Position numbers and translations under genes: made by a program | Origin: Alphaproteobacteria bacterium | GTDB lineage: Bacteria > Pseudomonadota > Alphaproteobacteria > Caulobacterales > Maricaulaceae | Length of the DNA stretch: 64,000 bases | NCBI GenBank assembly: GCA_018222865.1 | Contig: JAAEZM010000004.1 | Location: 172,460-236,459, forward strand | Direction of reading: 5' to 3' | In this document: piece after piece, positions 38,715 through 47,520 of the stretch | How the letters are laid out: each line of letters opens with the position of its first letter | Position numbering within the stretch: the first letter of the stretch is position 1 | The notes under the pieces: generated by a model | The model's database searches: none | What the model saw: the letters and a program-made list of their open reading frames with translations, nothing else | What the model was told of the DNA's origin: nothing

Positions 38715-39896
38715 TTATGTGGAGGTTTCCCTGGCGAGGCAGTTTGCCGCATGTTTAGCCAGCATTGCCTCCTCGTCTGTGCGTATTGACCACAGAGTGA
38801 CCCTTGAAGTGGGTTGAGAGATTTTCGGGCCACCCTCGGCATTCCGCTCCGGGTCGAGTTTCGCACCAAGCCATTCCAGCCCATTGGCGATTTGTGCCCG
38901 GACACTGGGAGAGTTTTCCCCAATCCCTGCCGTGAATATGACGGCATCCAGCCCACCTAATGCCGCCGCCAGAGACCCGATCTCTCGCTGACACCGATAT
39001 ACGAAATATTCGACCGCTTCTTTCGCCCGCGGCTTCTCGCTGGTTTCCAAGGCCCGCATATCACCGGTCATGCCGGACAGCCCCTTCAACCCAGATTCCT
39101 TGTGCAGCAGATGCGCAAGGTCAGCTGCGCTCATCCCCTCAACCTCCTGAAGGTAAAGCAGCACACCAGGATCAATATCGCCGCAGCGCGTCGACATGGG
39201 CAGACCGGCCAGGGCGGTGAAACCCATTGTGGTTGCCACAGATACGCCATCGCGGAGCGCACACATGGAAACCCCCGAGCCCAAATGAGCTATGATCACC
39301 CGCTCGGCGGGGTGGCCATCCATGACGGACGACATCTGACTGGCGATGAATTCATAGGAAAGCCCATGAAAGCCATAGCGTAAAACGCCCTGGTCGAAAT
39401 ATCGGTGCGGCAGCGCAAAACGTTGCGCTTTTGCGGGCTGGCTACGATGGAAGCCCGTATCAAAACAGGCGATCTGAAGCGCATCCGGCCAGCGCGCGCC
39501 AGCGTAGTCGATACCCGCCAGATTATAAGGCTCATGCAAGGGTGCGAGGGGCGTCAGCGTTTCAAGCTGGGCCCTGATGGTTTCGCTGACGATAATCGGT
39601 GCCGCATAATCCGCTCCGCCATGAACGACGCGATGCCCCACGGCGCGAAGGGTCTTGCCTGCAAGCGCCGATGTGATCACTTCGAGCAAGACGGGCCAGG
39701 CCGCATCACTATCCTTCGCATCCACGATGCGATGCTCGGATTTATCGCCAATGGTAATCGCGAGCGCCGCATCCGGACCAATAGCGCTGAGATGAAACCG
39801 CGCGAGTAATTCGCCCGCACGCTGATTTTCAAGGGCATAAAGACCGGCCTTGAGACTCGATGACCCTGCATTCAGTGTTAGAATTACATCCGTCAT
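38715..39896 (-). CDS. ackA: Acetate kinase
   Basis: Interconverts acetyl phosphate and acetate with ADP/ATP. The 393 residues open with LTLNAGSSSLKAGLYAL (phosphate-binding) and include HRVVHGG, VIIAHLGSGVSMCALRDG and the C-terminal FTAGIGENSPSVR. The ATG at 39896 has GGAGA 7 bases upstream. It is divergent from the MaoC-phosphotransacetylase fusion across a 176-base promoter region, so the Pta-AckA pair is likely co-regulated. Confidence 0.96.
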   Translation of the reverse strand: MTDVILTLNAGSSSLKAGLYALENQRAGELLARFHLSAIGPDAALAITIGDKSEHRIVDAKDSDAAWPVLLEVITSALAGKTLRAVGHRVVHGGADYAAPIIVSETIRAQLETLTPLAPLHEPYNLAGIDYAGARWPDALQIACFDTGFHRSQPAKAQRFALPHRYFDQGVLRYGFHGLSYEFIASQMSSVMDGHPAERVIIAHLGSGVSMCALRDGVSVATTMGFTALAGLPMSTRCGDIDPGVLLYLQEVEGMSAADLAHLLHKESGLKGLSGMTGDMRALETSEKPRAKEAVEYFVYRCQREIGSLAAALGGLDAVIFTAGIGENSPSVRAQIANGLEWLGAKLDPERNAEGGPKISQPTSRVTLWSIRTDEEAMLAKHAANCLARETST

Positions 39897-40072
39897 TGGT
39901 TTTCTCCGCTCAGACCGGCCACAATCATCTCAGGATTGCGTCCTAGATCGACAGGACACAAGATTGATGTCAAAGACTTGCGGCATGACGCCGCGGCGAA
40001 CCAGCATGCGATCCAATCGTCACAGCTGCATGCTTAGACACACACCTCAATTGCTTCACCCCGGGGGACAGC

Positions 40073-41467
40073 GTGCCAATTATCCAGAACCGCACCTATG
40101 AAGAGCTGACGATTGGCGAAACCGCTTCGGTCGAGCAGGTGCTGAGCGAACGCGATATCGCCTTGTTCGCGGCCATGTCCGGCGATGTAAACCCCGCGCA
40201 TATGGACGAAGCCTATGCCGAGGACACGGTGTTTCACGAGGTGATCGGCCATGGCATGTGGGGCGGCTCGCTGATTTCAGCGGTATTGGGGACACAGCTG
40301 CCCGGACCCGGGACCATCTATCTCTCGCAGACGCTCAAGTTTCGTCGGCCGGTCAAGGTTGGCGATACCGTACGCGTGATTGTGACCGTGCGAGAAAAAG
40401 GGGAGAAGAACCGCGTCATTATCGACTGCCAATGCCTCAACCAGGATAACGACACGGTCATAGAAGGCGAAGCCATGGTGATCGCCCCGGTCGAGAAGGT
40501 CCGTCGGGAGGCGACTGAGCGTCCGCGGGCGGTTCTGTACGAACGCGGTGAGCGCATTAAGGACATGATCGAGCGCGCGCGCAGCCTCCCGCCGCTGAAG
40601 GTAGCTGTCGTGCATCCTGTTGAAGAAAACTCCTTGGGCGGTGCGCTTGGCGCGTTTGACGCGGGCCTTATCGAACCCGTCCTTGTCGGTCCGCGCGCCA
40701 AAATCGAAGCAGCCGCAAATGACCTGAACGCGAAACTCGAGGGCATCGAGATCATTGAAGCTGAACATTCACATGCGGCTGCGGAGATCGCCGTGAAAAT
40801 GGCTGCGCGCGGCGATGTGGAGGCCTTGATGAAAGGCGCGCTGCATACCGATGAAATCATGGGTGCCGCCCTTTCACGTGCCAATGGCCTGCGTACGGAA
40901 CGCCGGGTCAGCCATGTCTATGTCATGGACACGCCCTCCTACGACAAATTGCTTCTGATTTCCGACGCCGCGATCAATATCGACCCGGATTTGGAGGCCA
41001 AGCGGGATATTACCCAGAATGCGATCGATCTTGCCCATGCACTGGGCGTTACCGAGCCCCGCGTCGCCATTCTCTCCGCGGTTGAAACTGTTTATCCCAA
41101 ACTTGCCTCGACCATCGACGCGGCGGCCTTATGCAAGATGGCAGATCGCAAACAGATCACTGGCGGCATCGTCGATGGACCGCTGGCTTTCGACAATGCC
41201 ATTTCCAAGGATGCGGCGGAAGACAAGGGGATTATCTCCCCGGTCGCTGGCGCAGCTGATGTGCTGATCGTTCCGGACCTTGAGGCGGGCAATATGCTGG
41301 CAAAACAGCTCGATTATCTCGCTGGCGCCGTCGCTGCGGGATTAGTGCTCGGTGCGCGCGTACCGATCATCCTCACCAGCCGCGCCGAAGGTGTTTTGCC
41401 GCGTATGGCATCCTGCGCGGCCGCCAGCCATCTTGCGCACGCGCGCGCAGCGGCGATCAAGCCATGA
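40073..41467 (+). CDS. MaoC hydratase / phosphate acetyl(butyryl)transferase fusion
   Basis: A 464-residue two-domain protein. Residues 1 to about 140 form a MaoC-like hot-dog hydratase with the active-site Asp and His in SGDVNPAHMDEAYAE and VIGHGMWGGSLI. Residues 175-464 are a PTA/PTB phosphotransacylase with ENSLGGALGAFDAGLIEPVL and LEAGNMLAKQLDYLAGA. The fusion is known in Alphaproteobacteria next to ackA and a fabI-like gene. The start is GTG at 40073 with GGGGGA upstream. It would make acyl phosphate from acyl-CoA for the divergent acetate kinase; the MaoC domain's substrate is not known. The 3' end overlaps the fabI remnant by 11 bases. Confidence 0.92.
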   Translation: MPIIQNRTYEELTIGETASVEQVLSERDIALFAAMSGDVNPAHMDEAYAEDTVFHEVIGHGMWGGSLISAVLGTQLPGPGTIYLSQTLKFRRPVKVGDTVRVIVTVREKGEKNRVIIDCQCLNQDNDTVIEGEAMVIAPVEKVRREATERPRAVLYERGERIKDMIERARSLPPLKVAVVHPVEENSLGGALGAFDAGLIEPVLVGPRAKIEAAANDLNAKLEGIEIIEAEHSHAAAEIAVKMAARGDVEALMKGALHTDEIMGAALSRANGLRTERRVSHVYVMDTPSYDKLLLISDAAINIDPDLEAKRDITQNAIDLAHALGVTEPRVAILSAVETVYPKLASTIDAAALCKMADRKQITGGIVDGPLAFDNAISKDAAEDKGIISPVAGAADVLIVPDLEAGNMLAKQLDYLAGAVAAGLVLGARVPIILTSRAEGVLPRMASCAAASHLAHARAAAIKP

Positions 41468-41729
41468 TATTCACACCGCCATCGATATAGTGAACACCGC
41501 CAGTGACGGACTTGGCGCGATCGCTGGCGAGATAGCGCACAGTGGATTGTAGCGCCGCTTTGACCCGTCCCATTATGTTGTAGCGGTCGACCACTTCCTC
41601 AGCGCCATGATAGCTGATCGTCATGATCGACCCGCCAGGCGACAACAGCGGTAGAGCCGATTTGACCATGCGGATGAAGGAGTGACAGGAGATATCCATC
41701 GCCTCCGCAAAACCCTCTCTCGAGCAATC
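41457..41729 (-). pseudogene. fabI: Remnant of enoyl-ACP reductase fabI
   Basis: About 90 codons that read as the C-terminal part of FabI. REGFAEAMDISCHSFIRM is followed by the active-site region RYNIMGRVKAALQSTVRYLA, keeping the Tyr and Lys of the family. The sequence then jumps straight to the last 23 residues, SVTGGVHYIDGG and beyond. Around 45 residues are missing between these blocks, and the whole N-terminal nucleotide-binding half is gone: the frame starts right after the msrB stop codon. fabI normally follows the Pta/ackA fusion genes in Alphaproteobacteria, so this is the decayed third member of that set rather than a transferred fragment. Confidence 0.82.
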
Positions 41730-42188
41730 TCAGCCCTCGGCCACCACGTCGAAGTGCTTGCGGTAGGCGCCATAGCCTTCTGCTTCCAGCTCATCGAGCG
41801 GGATGAAGCGCAAGGAGGCAGAGTTGATGCAATAGCGCAGCCCGCCACGATCACTTGGGCCGTCTGTGAAAACATGTCCGAGATGGCTGTCACCATGTGT
41901 CGAGCGAACCTCGGTGCGGATCATCCCATGAGTGGTATCGCGCAATTCCTGGACATGCTCGCCTTCGACCGGCTTCACAAAGCTCGGCCAACCGCAGCCG
42001 CTATCATATTTGTCCATCGAGGTGAAAAGCGGCTCACCCGAGACGATATCCACGTAGAGGCCGACGTCCTTATTGTCGGTATACTCACCGGTGAAAGGCC
42101 GTTCAGTCCCATTTTCCTGGGTGACGCGGTATTGCTCGGCATCAAGACGGGCAATGGCATCAGGGTCTTTGCTGTAAGTCTTGTTCAT
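41730..42188 (-). CDS. msrB: Peptide-methionine (R)-S-oxide reductase
   Basis: Reduces methionine-R-sulfoxide in proteins. The 152 residues include [16 protein letters not shown] and the catalytic [13 protein letters not shown] with Cys120; Cys65 may act as the resolving cysteine. The four zinc cysteines of many MsrB proteins are absent ([12 protein letters not shown] replaces the second CxxC), so this is the zinc-free type. No signal peptide, so cytoplasmic. The stop codon directly borders the fabI remnant, which suggests a deletion brought the two together. Confidence 0.95.
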   Translation of the reverse strand: MNKTYSKDPDAIARLDAEQYRVTQENGTERPFTGEYTDNKDVGLYVDIVSGEPLFTSMDKYDSGCGWPSFVKPVEGEHVQELRDTTHGMIRTEVRSTHGDSHLGHVFTDGPSDRGGLRYCINSASLRFIPLDELEAEGYGAYRKHFDVVAEG

Positions 42189-42279
42189 GAGGCTCTCCTT
42201 TCAAGCGGGAACACAGCTGAGATAGGCGGCCCTGGGCGCTACGCCAGCCCGCTCCCGGAAAAGTGAAATCCTGGCGGGG

Positions 42280-43788
42280 TCACTCCACCTCATCCACGCC
42301 CCAGCCATAGGCCTCCACGATAAGATGAAAGATCGTATTCTGCTCGATTGACCCTGAGAAATAATGCGCGCGTGGTCCGTTCGCAAAGAGCGCGACATCC
42401 GTACCCGAATGTGTCTCAGAGCGAAGGTGCACCGCCGAGCGTTGCTGGAAATCTCGGTCCAGCACCATCTCTTGCGTGAGCGGCGCATCATCAGGCCGCC
42501 GCGGATTGGGGCCGTTGAGATAGGAGAGCGTGGTGTAGGGCTGACCATCCTGATCAAGATAGAGAAAACTATCGCTGCCCGGCTCCATCGGATCCGCCGA
42601 CCGAACGAGACCGAGAATGGGATTTCCGCGAACCGGATACCCAGCGATCTCGAAAGTGTGACCATGGTCCGCGGTGACCAGGATCAGTGTGTCTTCGAGA
42701 TCCACCCGCTCCAAAGCCGCCGCAATCGCTGCGTCAAAGGCCTGCATATCGGTTAAGGCGCGGTAGGCATTCGTTCCATGGTGCGCATGATCCACGCGGC
42801 CCGCTTCAACCATCAGAAAAAACCCATCCTCATTGCCGGAGAGGCGATCAATCGCAAAGCCCGTCAATTCTGCCAGGGAGGGTTCTTGCGCACTATCGCG
42901 ATCCGCCTCGTAGCTCAGGTGAGAATCGGTAAAAAGCCCAAGCACAGGAGGGCCCGATTGCGGGTCCAGCGCACGCAAGCCCTCTGCATCTGAGACATAA
43001 TCCCGGCCCATCGCCTGCCATTCACGGGTCAGGTCGCGACCGTCGCCTCGTCGACCGCCGGCCTCTTCGGGAAGGAAATTGGCACGCCCGCCGCCAAGCG
43101 CCAGCTCTAGGCCGTTGCCATGGTCAAACGAAATGAGCTGAGTGGCGATATCCTGACAACCAAGCTGAGTGGCATAAGCTGGCAGTTCCGAGTCGTTTTC
43201 CCAATTCCGAGAGATCGAGTGCGCATACATGGTAGCCGGAGTGGCATGCGTGATGCGGGCGGTTGAAACGACACCGGTCGATAGCCCACGCTGCTCCGCC
43301 AGCTCCATAAGCGTCGCCGGCACAATGGCATCCTCGACACAAGCATCCACGAATTGATCACGGGTCAGCGAAATCGCGCCCGTACGGGTTTTGACACCCG
43401 TGACCATGGCCGTGGCCGTCGCAGCGGAATCCGGGACCTGCCGGGTCGCATCATAGGTCCGCACCAGAGCGGAATTCGGGAAGTCTTCAAAACTGAGAAG
43501 GTTTTCAACCCCGGACTCCCCGCGCGCTTGACCATCAAAAATTCGCGCTGCGGTGATGGTCGAGATACTCATGCCATCAGCAATAAACAGAATGACATTC
43601 TGCGCTTCCTGCATGCGCGGCTGCATCGTCAGGCGGGCCTGCACCTCACCCCGCGCCCGATCCCAGGTTGCATCCGCATAGCGTTCAGCATCAACGGATA
43701 TCGTCTCGTCGACCTGCGCATGGCCAGAAAAGCTGGCCGTGGCCGCTGCCATGGCCGCAACCGCCCACCGTGTCATTGAATTCGTCAT
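42280..43788 (-). CDS. phoA: Alkaline phosphatase, PhoA family
   Basis: Periplasmic phosphomonoesterase, 502 residues from the ATG at 43788, which follows GGGGAG at 6 bases; a start 21 bases upstream is weaker. The signal peptide ends near FSGHAQ. The metal-binding Asp is in LFIADGMSIST (Asp71), the nucleophile is Ser121 in VPDSAATATAMVTGVK, and the later motifs EAGRVDHAHHGTN and ILVTADHGHTFEI supply the remaining zinc and magnesium ligands. Sec export is expected, unlike the Tat-exported PhoX at 17.4 kb. The TauE-like permease is 78 bases upstream on the same strand. Confidence 0.94.
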   Translation of the reverse strand: MTNSMTRWAVAAMAAATASFSGHAQVDETISVDAERYADATWDRARGEVQARLTMQPRMQEAQNVILFIADGMSISTITAARIFDGQARGESGVENLLSFEDFPNSALVRTYDATRQVPDSAATATAMVTGVKTRTGAISLTRDQFVDACVEDAIVPATLMELAEQRGLSTGVVSTARITHATPATMYAHSISRNWENDSELPAYATQLGCQDIATQLISFDHGNGLELALGGGRANFLPEEAGGRRGDGRDLTREWQAMGRDYVSDAEGLRALDPQSGPPVLGLFTDSHLSYEADRDSAQEPSLAELTGFAIDRLSGNEDGFFLMVEAGRVDHAHHGTNAYRALTDMQAFDAAIAAALERVDLEDTLILVTADHGHTFEIAGYPVRGNPILGLVRSADPMEPGSDSFLYLDQDGQPYTTLSYLNGPNPRRPDDAPLTQEMVLDRDFQQRSAVHLRSETHSGTDVALFANGPRAHYFSGSIEQNTIFHLIVEAYGWGVDEVE

Positions 43789-43866
43789 GTTCGTCTCCCC
43801 GTCAGACAAAACGCTGCTTATTCTATTCCTGTGACGAATACTTATCTGTCGCTGTACGTGCCAAAG

Positions 43867-44628
43867 TCACGCTAGGAAACTGCGATAAAGGAGTCTGGCT
43901 GCCACAATGAGTATGAGCAGGGCAGTAGCTTGGCGCAAACGCTCCACGGGCAGGATCGCAATACCCAACCGATTGCCAAGCCAACCGCCGATCAGCACAA
44001 TTATGGGCAGGCTGTAGACCCAATTCGGGACCTGCAGCCCATCCGCTCCATCGAGCCCCATTAGCTGTCCGGCCAATCCAGCACTCGAATTGACCAGAAT
44101 GAAGAGACTGGCCGCCGCAGCGATCTCGCGCTCGCTTGCCCAGCGGATCAAATAGAGGATTGGCGCCAGGAATATGCCGCCCCCAATCCCCACAAGACCG
44201 GCAAGAAAGCCTGCGCCGGCCCCGACGGGGTATAAAAGCCATTCGGGCAGGCTGCCTTGATCGGAAGCCAGGCGCGGTTGGATAAGAAGGAGCCCGCCGG
44301 TCGCAGCCAGCGATAGCCCCAGGACAAGAACGAAGACGTCTTCGCCGATGGGCAACAGCCCACCCAGCCAAGCCAGGGGGACTGAGACCAGCATGGCAGG
44401 TGCAAGACGACGAACAGGCAAAAGGTCGGCAGCGTGATACCGCCAGCAACTGCCGCTTACGACCAGGATATTGCAGATCAGGGAGACAACCGGGATGAGC
44501 CGGTAATCAATCTCCGCAAGGACCAGAAGCGCTGTATAGGTTGACCCGCCGCCAAAGCCGACGCTGGCATAAAGCACAGCCACTAAAAAAAACGCGACGG
44601 GCAGAAGGGTCACAAGCATGGTGGGCAC
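43867..44628 (-). CDS. TauE/SafE-family sulfite exporter-like permease
   Basis: A 253-residue integral membrane protein with about eight helices and the internal repeat of the TauE/SafE family. The first half has VGFGGGSTYTALLVLAEIDY, and the second has FLAGLVGIGGGIFLAPILYL. Members export sulfite, sulfoacetate or related anions; the substrate is unknown here. It may be linked to sulfur chemistry elsewhere in the window, but it is 18 kb from the SQR island, so this is only a possibility. It lies upstream of phoA and is divergent from the molybdenum cofactor operon. Confidence 0.9.
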   Translation of the reverse strand: MPTMLVTLLPVAFFLVAVLYASVGFGGGSTYTALLVLAEIDYRLIPVVSLICNILVVSGSCWRYHAADLLPVRRLAPAMLVSVPLAWLGGLLPIGEDVFVLVLGLSLAATGGLLLIQPRLASDQGSLPEWLLYPVGAGAGFLAGLVGIGGGIFLAPILYLIRWASEREIAAAASLFILVNSSAGLAGQLMGLDGADGLQVPNWVYSLPIIVLIGGWLGNRLGIAILPVERLRQATALLILIVAARLLYRSFLA

Positions 44629-44772
44629 TCATAGCGAGCCAACCCGGCATAGACCAGCTGTACAGCCCATCCATCTGCCCGGACTAGCGTTTTTGTGAAC
44701 ACATCTTGTCTTGGTCTTCGGCCTGATCTGATTATGTCTCTTGTGACAGAGGCCTCATAAATTCGCGCACCG

Positions 44773-45792
44773 ATGAATATCCACACGCCCCCTTCTCCGC
44801 CGCGTCCGCTCGAAGACGCTTTTGGCCGTCGCATCAGCTATTTGCGCCTGTCCGTGACGGATCGTTGTGATCTGCGCTGTACCTATTGCATGAAGGCACG
44901 GCCTGAATTCCTGCCGAAGTCCGAGGTTCTTTCACTTGAAGAGCTGACCGAGCTTGCCCAGGCGTTTATCCGGCGCGGCGTCACCAAGATCCGGATTACC
45001 GGTGGTGAACCGCTGGTTCGCCGCGATGTCGTGACCCTGATCGAAAATCTGGGGCAGGAGATTGGTCAGTCCGGGCTCGAAGAGCTTTGCCTCACCTCCA
45101 ACGCTACTCAAATGCCGCTTTATGCCGAGCGTATAGCCGCGGCCGGCGTCAAGCGCGTCAATATTTCCCTGGACACGCTCAATCCGCGGCGCTTTGCCGA
45201 GCTGACCCGTACAGGCCAATTATCGCGGACCCTGGACGGTATAGCCGCGGCCAAGGCGGCAGGGCTGGCAATCAAGATCAACACAGTCGCCATGAAGGGC
45301 GATAATGAGCACGAAATAGAGGACTTGATCAGCTGGGCCCACGCAGAAGGGTTTGACATCACGCTGATAGAGGTCATGCCGGTGGGCGAGGTTGAGACGC
45401 ATCGCTCAAATCAATTCCTTCCCCTATCCGTGGTTCGCGAACAATTGGAAACGCGTTGGACGCTCAAGGACCTCCCCGACAGCACGGGTGGACCGTCGCG
45501 CTATGCGCGCATCGCGGAAACGGGCGGACGGATCGGCTTTATCACCCCATTGACCCAGAATTTCTGCGCCGGCTGTAACCGTGTGCGCCTTACCTGCACC
45601 GGCAAACTCCATTTATGCCTGGGCCGTGAGGGTGCGCTCGACTTGCGCGCAGCCCTGCGCGAAGGTGGACCAGGCGCGGTGGACGCCCTGCTTGATCAGG
45701 CCATGAACATCAAACCAGAGGCGCATGATTTCTCCGTCGCTCCTGGAAGTCAGCCATCTGTCGCGCGGTCGATGGCGGAAACAGGAGGCTAG
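44773..45792 (+). CDS. moaA: GTP 3',8-cyclase
   Basis: Radical-SAM enzyme starting molybdopterin synthesis from GTP. The 339 residues have the N-terminal cluster motif CDLRCTYC, the family segment ITGGEPLVRRDVV, the C-terminal cluster cysteines in FCAGCNRVRLTCTGKLHLCL, and the C-terminal Gly-Gly tail that reaches the active site. It is the first gene of moaA-D-E-B-C-moeA; moaD begins 4 bases after its stop. Confidence 0.97.
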   Translation: MNIHTPPSPPRPLEDAFGRRISYLRLSVTDRCDLRCTYCMKARPEFLPKSEVLSLEELTELAQAFIRRGVTKIRITGGEPLVRRDVVTLIENLGQEIGQSGLEELCLTSNATQMPLYAERIAAAGVKRVNISLDTLNPRRFAELTRTGQLSRTLDGIAAAKAAGLAIKINTVAMKGDNEHEIEDLISWAHAEGFDITLIEVMPVGEVETHRSNQFLPLSVVREQLETRWTLKDLPDSTGGPSRYARIAETGGRIGFITPLTQNFCAGCNRVRLTCTGKLHLCLGREGALDLRAALREGGPGAVDALLDQAMNIKPEAHDFSVAPGSQPSVARSMAETGG

Positions 45793-45796
45793 ACCT

Positions 45797-46039
45797 ATGC
45801 TCCACATCCGCTATTTCGCCTCGCTTCGCGATCAGATGGGACGGACTGAAGAAAGCCTGGAAACCACAGCGTCCACGCCAAAAGCCCTTATTGCGGAGTT
45901 GCAAGCGCGTGACCGCCAAGCCGAGCTTCTCGGCGAGCCCTTTGTTCGCATTATCATCAACGATGAAATCGCCGAATTGGAGAGCCCTCTCAGCCCGGGT
46001 GATACGGTCGCCTTTTGCCCGCCTTTCAGCGGAGGCTGA
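45797..46039 (+). CDS. moaD: Molybdopterin synthase small subunit
   Basis: Ubiquitin-like sulfur carrier of 80 residues, ending in the required FSGG. The ATG at 45797 has AGGAGG 8 bases upstream, and the start LHIRYFASLRDQMG matches the family; an open frame 72 bases longer lies in moaA and is not used. The C-terminal glycine would be adenylated and thiocarboxylated by MoeB, which is not in this window. moaE starts one base after the stop. Confidence 0.94.
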   Translation: MLHIRYFASLRDQMGRTEESLETTASTPKALIAELQARDRQAELLGEPFVRIIINDEIAELESPLSPGDTVAFCPPFSGG

Positions 46040-46040
46040 T

Positions 46041-46511
46041 ATGGCGCAGATAGAGGTTGAAGTCCTGGACCAGCCGTTTGACCCCGCTGCCGCCCTGTCC
46101 CGGCTTTCTGGCAACGATGCGGACTGCGGCGCTGTTGCGAGCTTTCTTGGACAGGTCCGCGGTGAAGGCGAGCTGATCGCTTTGGAGCTCGAGCATTATC
46201 CCGGTGTGACCGATAAGGCGCTGAAGCGCATTGCCCACACAGCCACCGAACGTTGGAACCTGTCCCGGGTCATCATTCTTCACCGGGTTGGGCGCATGGA
46301 AACCGGCGAACCGATTGTCTTTGTGGGCGCGGCTGCCCCACATCGCCGGGCAGCGCTTGATGCGACCGGCTTCATGATCGATGTGCTCAAAACCGAAGCG
46401 CCCTTCTGGAAGAAGACCCATACTGTTTCGGGATCGCATTGGGTGGAAGTGCGAGAAAGCGACAATGCGGCCAGCGCGCGCTGGCTCAGCGATAAAGGTG
46501 TAACCGAATGA
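46041..46511 (+). CDS. moaE: Molybdopterin synthase large subunit
   Basis: Catalytic subunit of 156 residues converting cyclic pyranopterin to molybdopterin. The conserved LELEHYPGVTDKALKRI and HRVGRMETGEPIVFVGAAAPHR are present, and PFWKKTH holds the catalytic lysines. The ATG at 46041 follows GGAGG at 5 bases. The stop overlaps the moaB ATG (ATGA). Together with MoaD it forms a heterotetramer. Confidence 0.95.
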   Translation: MAQIEVEVLDQPFDPAAALSRLSGNDADCGAVASFLGQVRGEGELIALELEHYPGVTDKALKRIAHTATERWNLSRVIILHRVGRMETGEPIVFVGAAAPHRRAALDATGFMIDVLKTEAPFWKKTHTVSGSHWVEVRESDNAASARWLSDKGVTE

Positions 46512-47023
46512 CTGAAATTCCGGCGTCTGTAGGTTTTGCGGTTCTCACAATTTCCGATACGCGCGATGAAACAAGCGACCGCACGGGCCCCTGGCTGCGC
46601 ACTCAAATCGATGAAAGCGGGCATCATGTTGTTGATCACGGGATCATACCGGATGATATCGGGATGATCCGGGCGAAAATCTCGGCGTGGGCCGCCGATC
46701 CGGCCATCCACGCCATCATCACCACAGGCGGTACCGGCCTGACCGGGCGCGATGTCACGATCGAGGCTATACGGCCGTTATTCGACAAGGAAATGGACGG
46801 GTTCGCCGCGGTGTTTCATCAGGTGAGCTACCAGTCCGTCGGCGTCTCAACCATCCAATCGCGGGCCATGGCAGGCATCGCCAACGGGACATATATATTC
46901 GCGATTCCAGGTTCGATGGGCGGCTGTAAAGATGCCTGGAACCATGTGCTCAAGGATGAGTTCAATCGTGATCACAAACCCTGCAATCTTGTCGAACTCA
47001 TCCCGCGACTGAAGGAAAGCTGA
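46508..47023 (+). CDS. moaB: Molybdopterin adenylyltransferase, MoaB/MogA type
   Basis: A 171-residue protein of the MoaB/MogA family that adenylylates molybdopterin before molybdenum insertion. It contains VLTISDTRDETSDRTG, the nucleotide loop TTGGTGLTGRDVTIEA and FAIPGSMGGCKDAWNHVL. The size and N-terminus favour MoaB over MogA. It is co-transcribed within the operon, overlapping moaE, with moaC 5 bases downstream. Confidence 0.94.
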   Translation: MTEIPASVGFAVLTISDTRDETSDRTGPWLRTQIDESGHHVVDHGIIPDDIGMIRAKISAWAADPAIHAIITTGGTGLTGRDVTIEAIRPLFDKEMDGFAAVFHQVSYQSVGVSTIQSRAMAGIANGTYIFAIPGSMGGCKDAWNHVLKDEFNRDHKPCNLVELIPRLKES

Positions 47024-47028
47024 CACTC

Positions 47029-47520
47029 ATGAGCACGTCCAAGCTAACGCACCAGGATGAAGATGGCCGCATTCGCATGGTCGATGTCGGCGACAAGCCG
47101 GTGACGACGCGGCGAGCGGTCGCGCGGGCTGAGCTCCACATGTCAAAATCCGCTTTCGAGGCGATACGCGATGGCCAGGGCCCAAAAGGTGATGCGCTGC
47201 AGACGGCGGAACTGGCGGGCATCATGGCAGCAAAACGGACCTCAGACCTCATTCCACTTTGCCATCCCCTGCCCTTGACCAAGGTCAAGATGACCATCGA
47301 GCCCATAAATGACCAATCTGCGTTTGAGATACGGTCCGAGGTTCGCACGGACGGCAAGACCGGCGTTGAAATGGAAGCTTTGACGGCCGCGTCCATAGCC
47401 GCATTGACGCTCTACGATATGACCAAGGCGATCGATAAAAGCATGCGGGTAGAGGGGCTCTGCCTGGTTGAAAAATCCGGTGGTCAGTCCGGCGATTACC
47501 ATCTCGAGGCCAAGGCATGA
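47029..47520 (+). CDS. moaC: Cyclic pyranopterin monophosphate synthase
   Basis: Converts the MoaA product to cyclic pyranopterin monophosphate. The 163 residues include MVDVGDKPVTTRRAVA and KRTSDLIPLCHPLPLTKV (active-site His and Cys region). EALTAASIAALTLYDMTKA follows, ending in the conserved DK before the C-terminus. It overlaps moeA by 4 bases. Confidence 0.97.
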   Translation: MSTSKLTHQDEDGRIRMVDVGDKPVTTRRAVARAELHMSKSAFEAIRDGQGPKGDALQTAELAGIMAAKRTSDLIPLCHPLPLTKVKMTIEPINDQSAFEIRSEVRTDGKTGVEMEALTAASIAALTLYDMTKAIDKSMRVEGLCLVEKSGGQSGDYHLEAKA

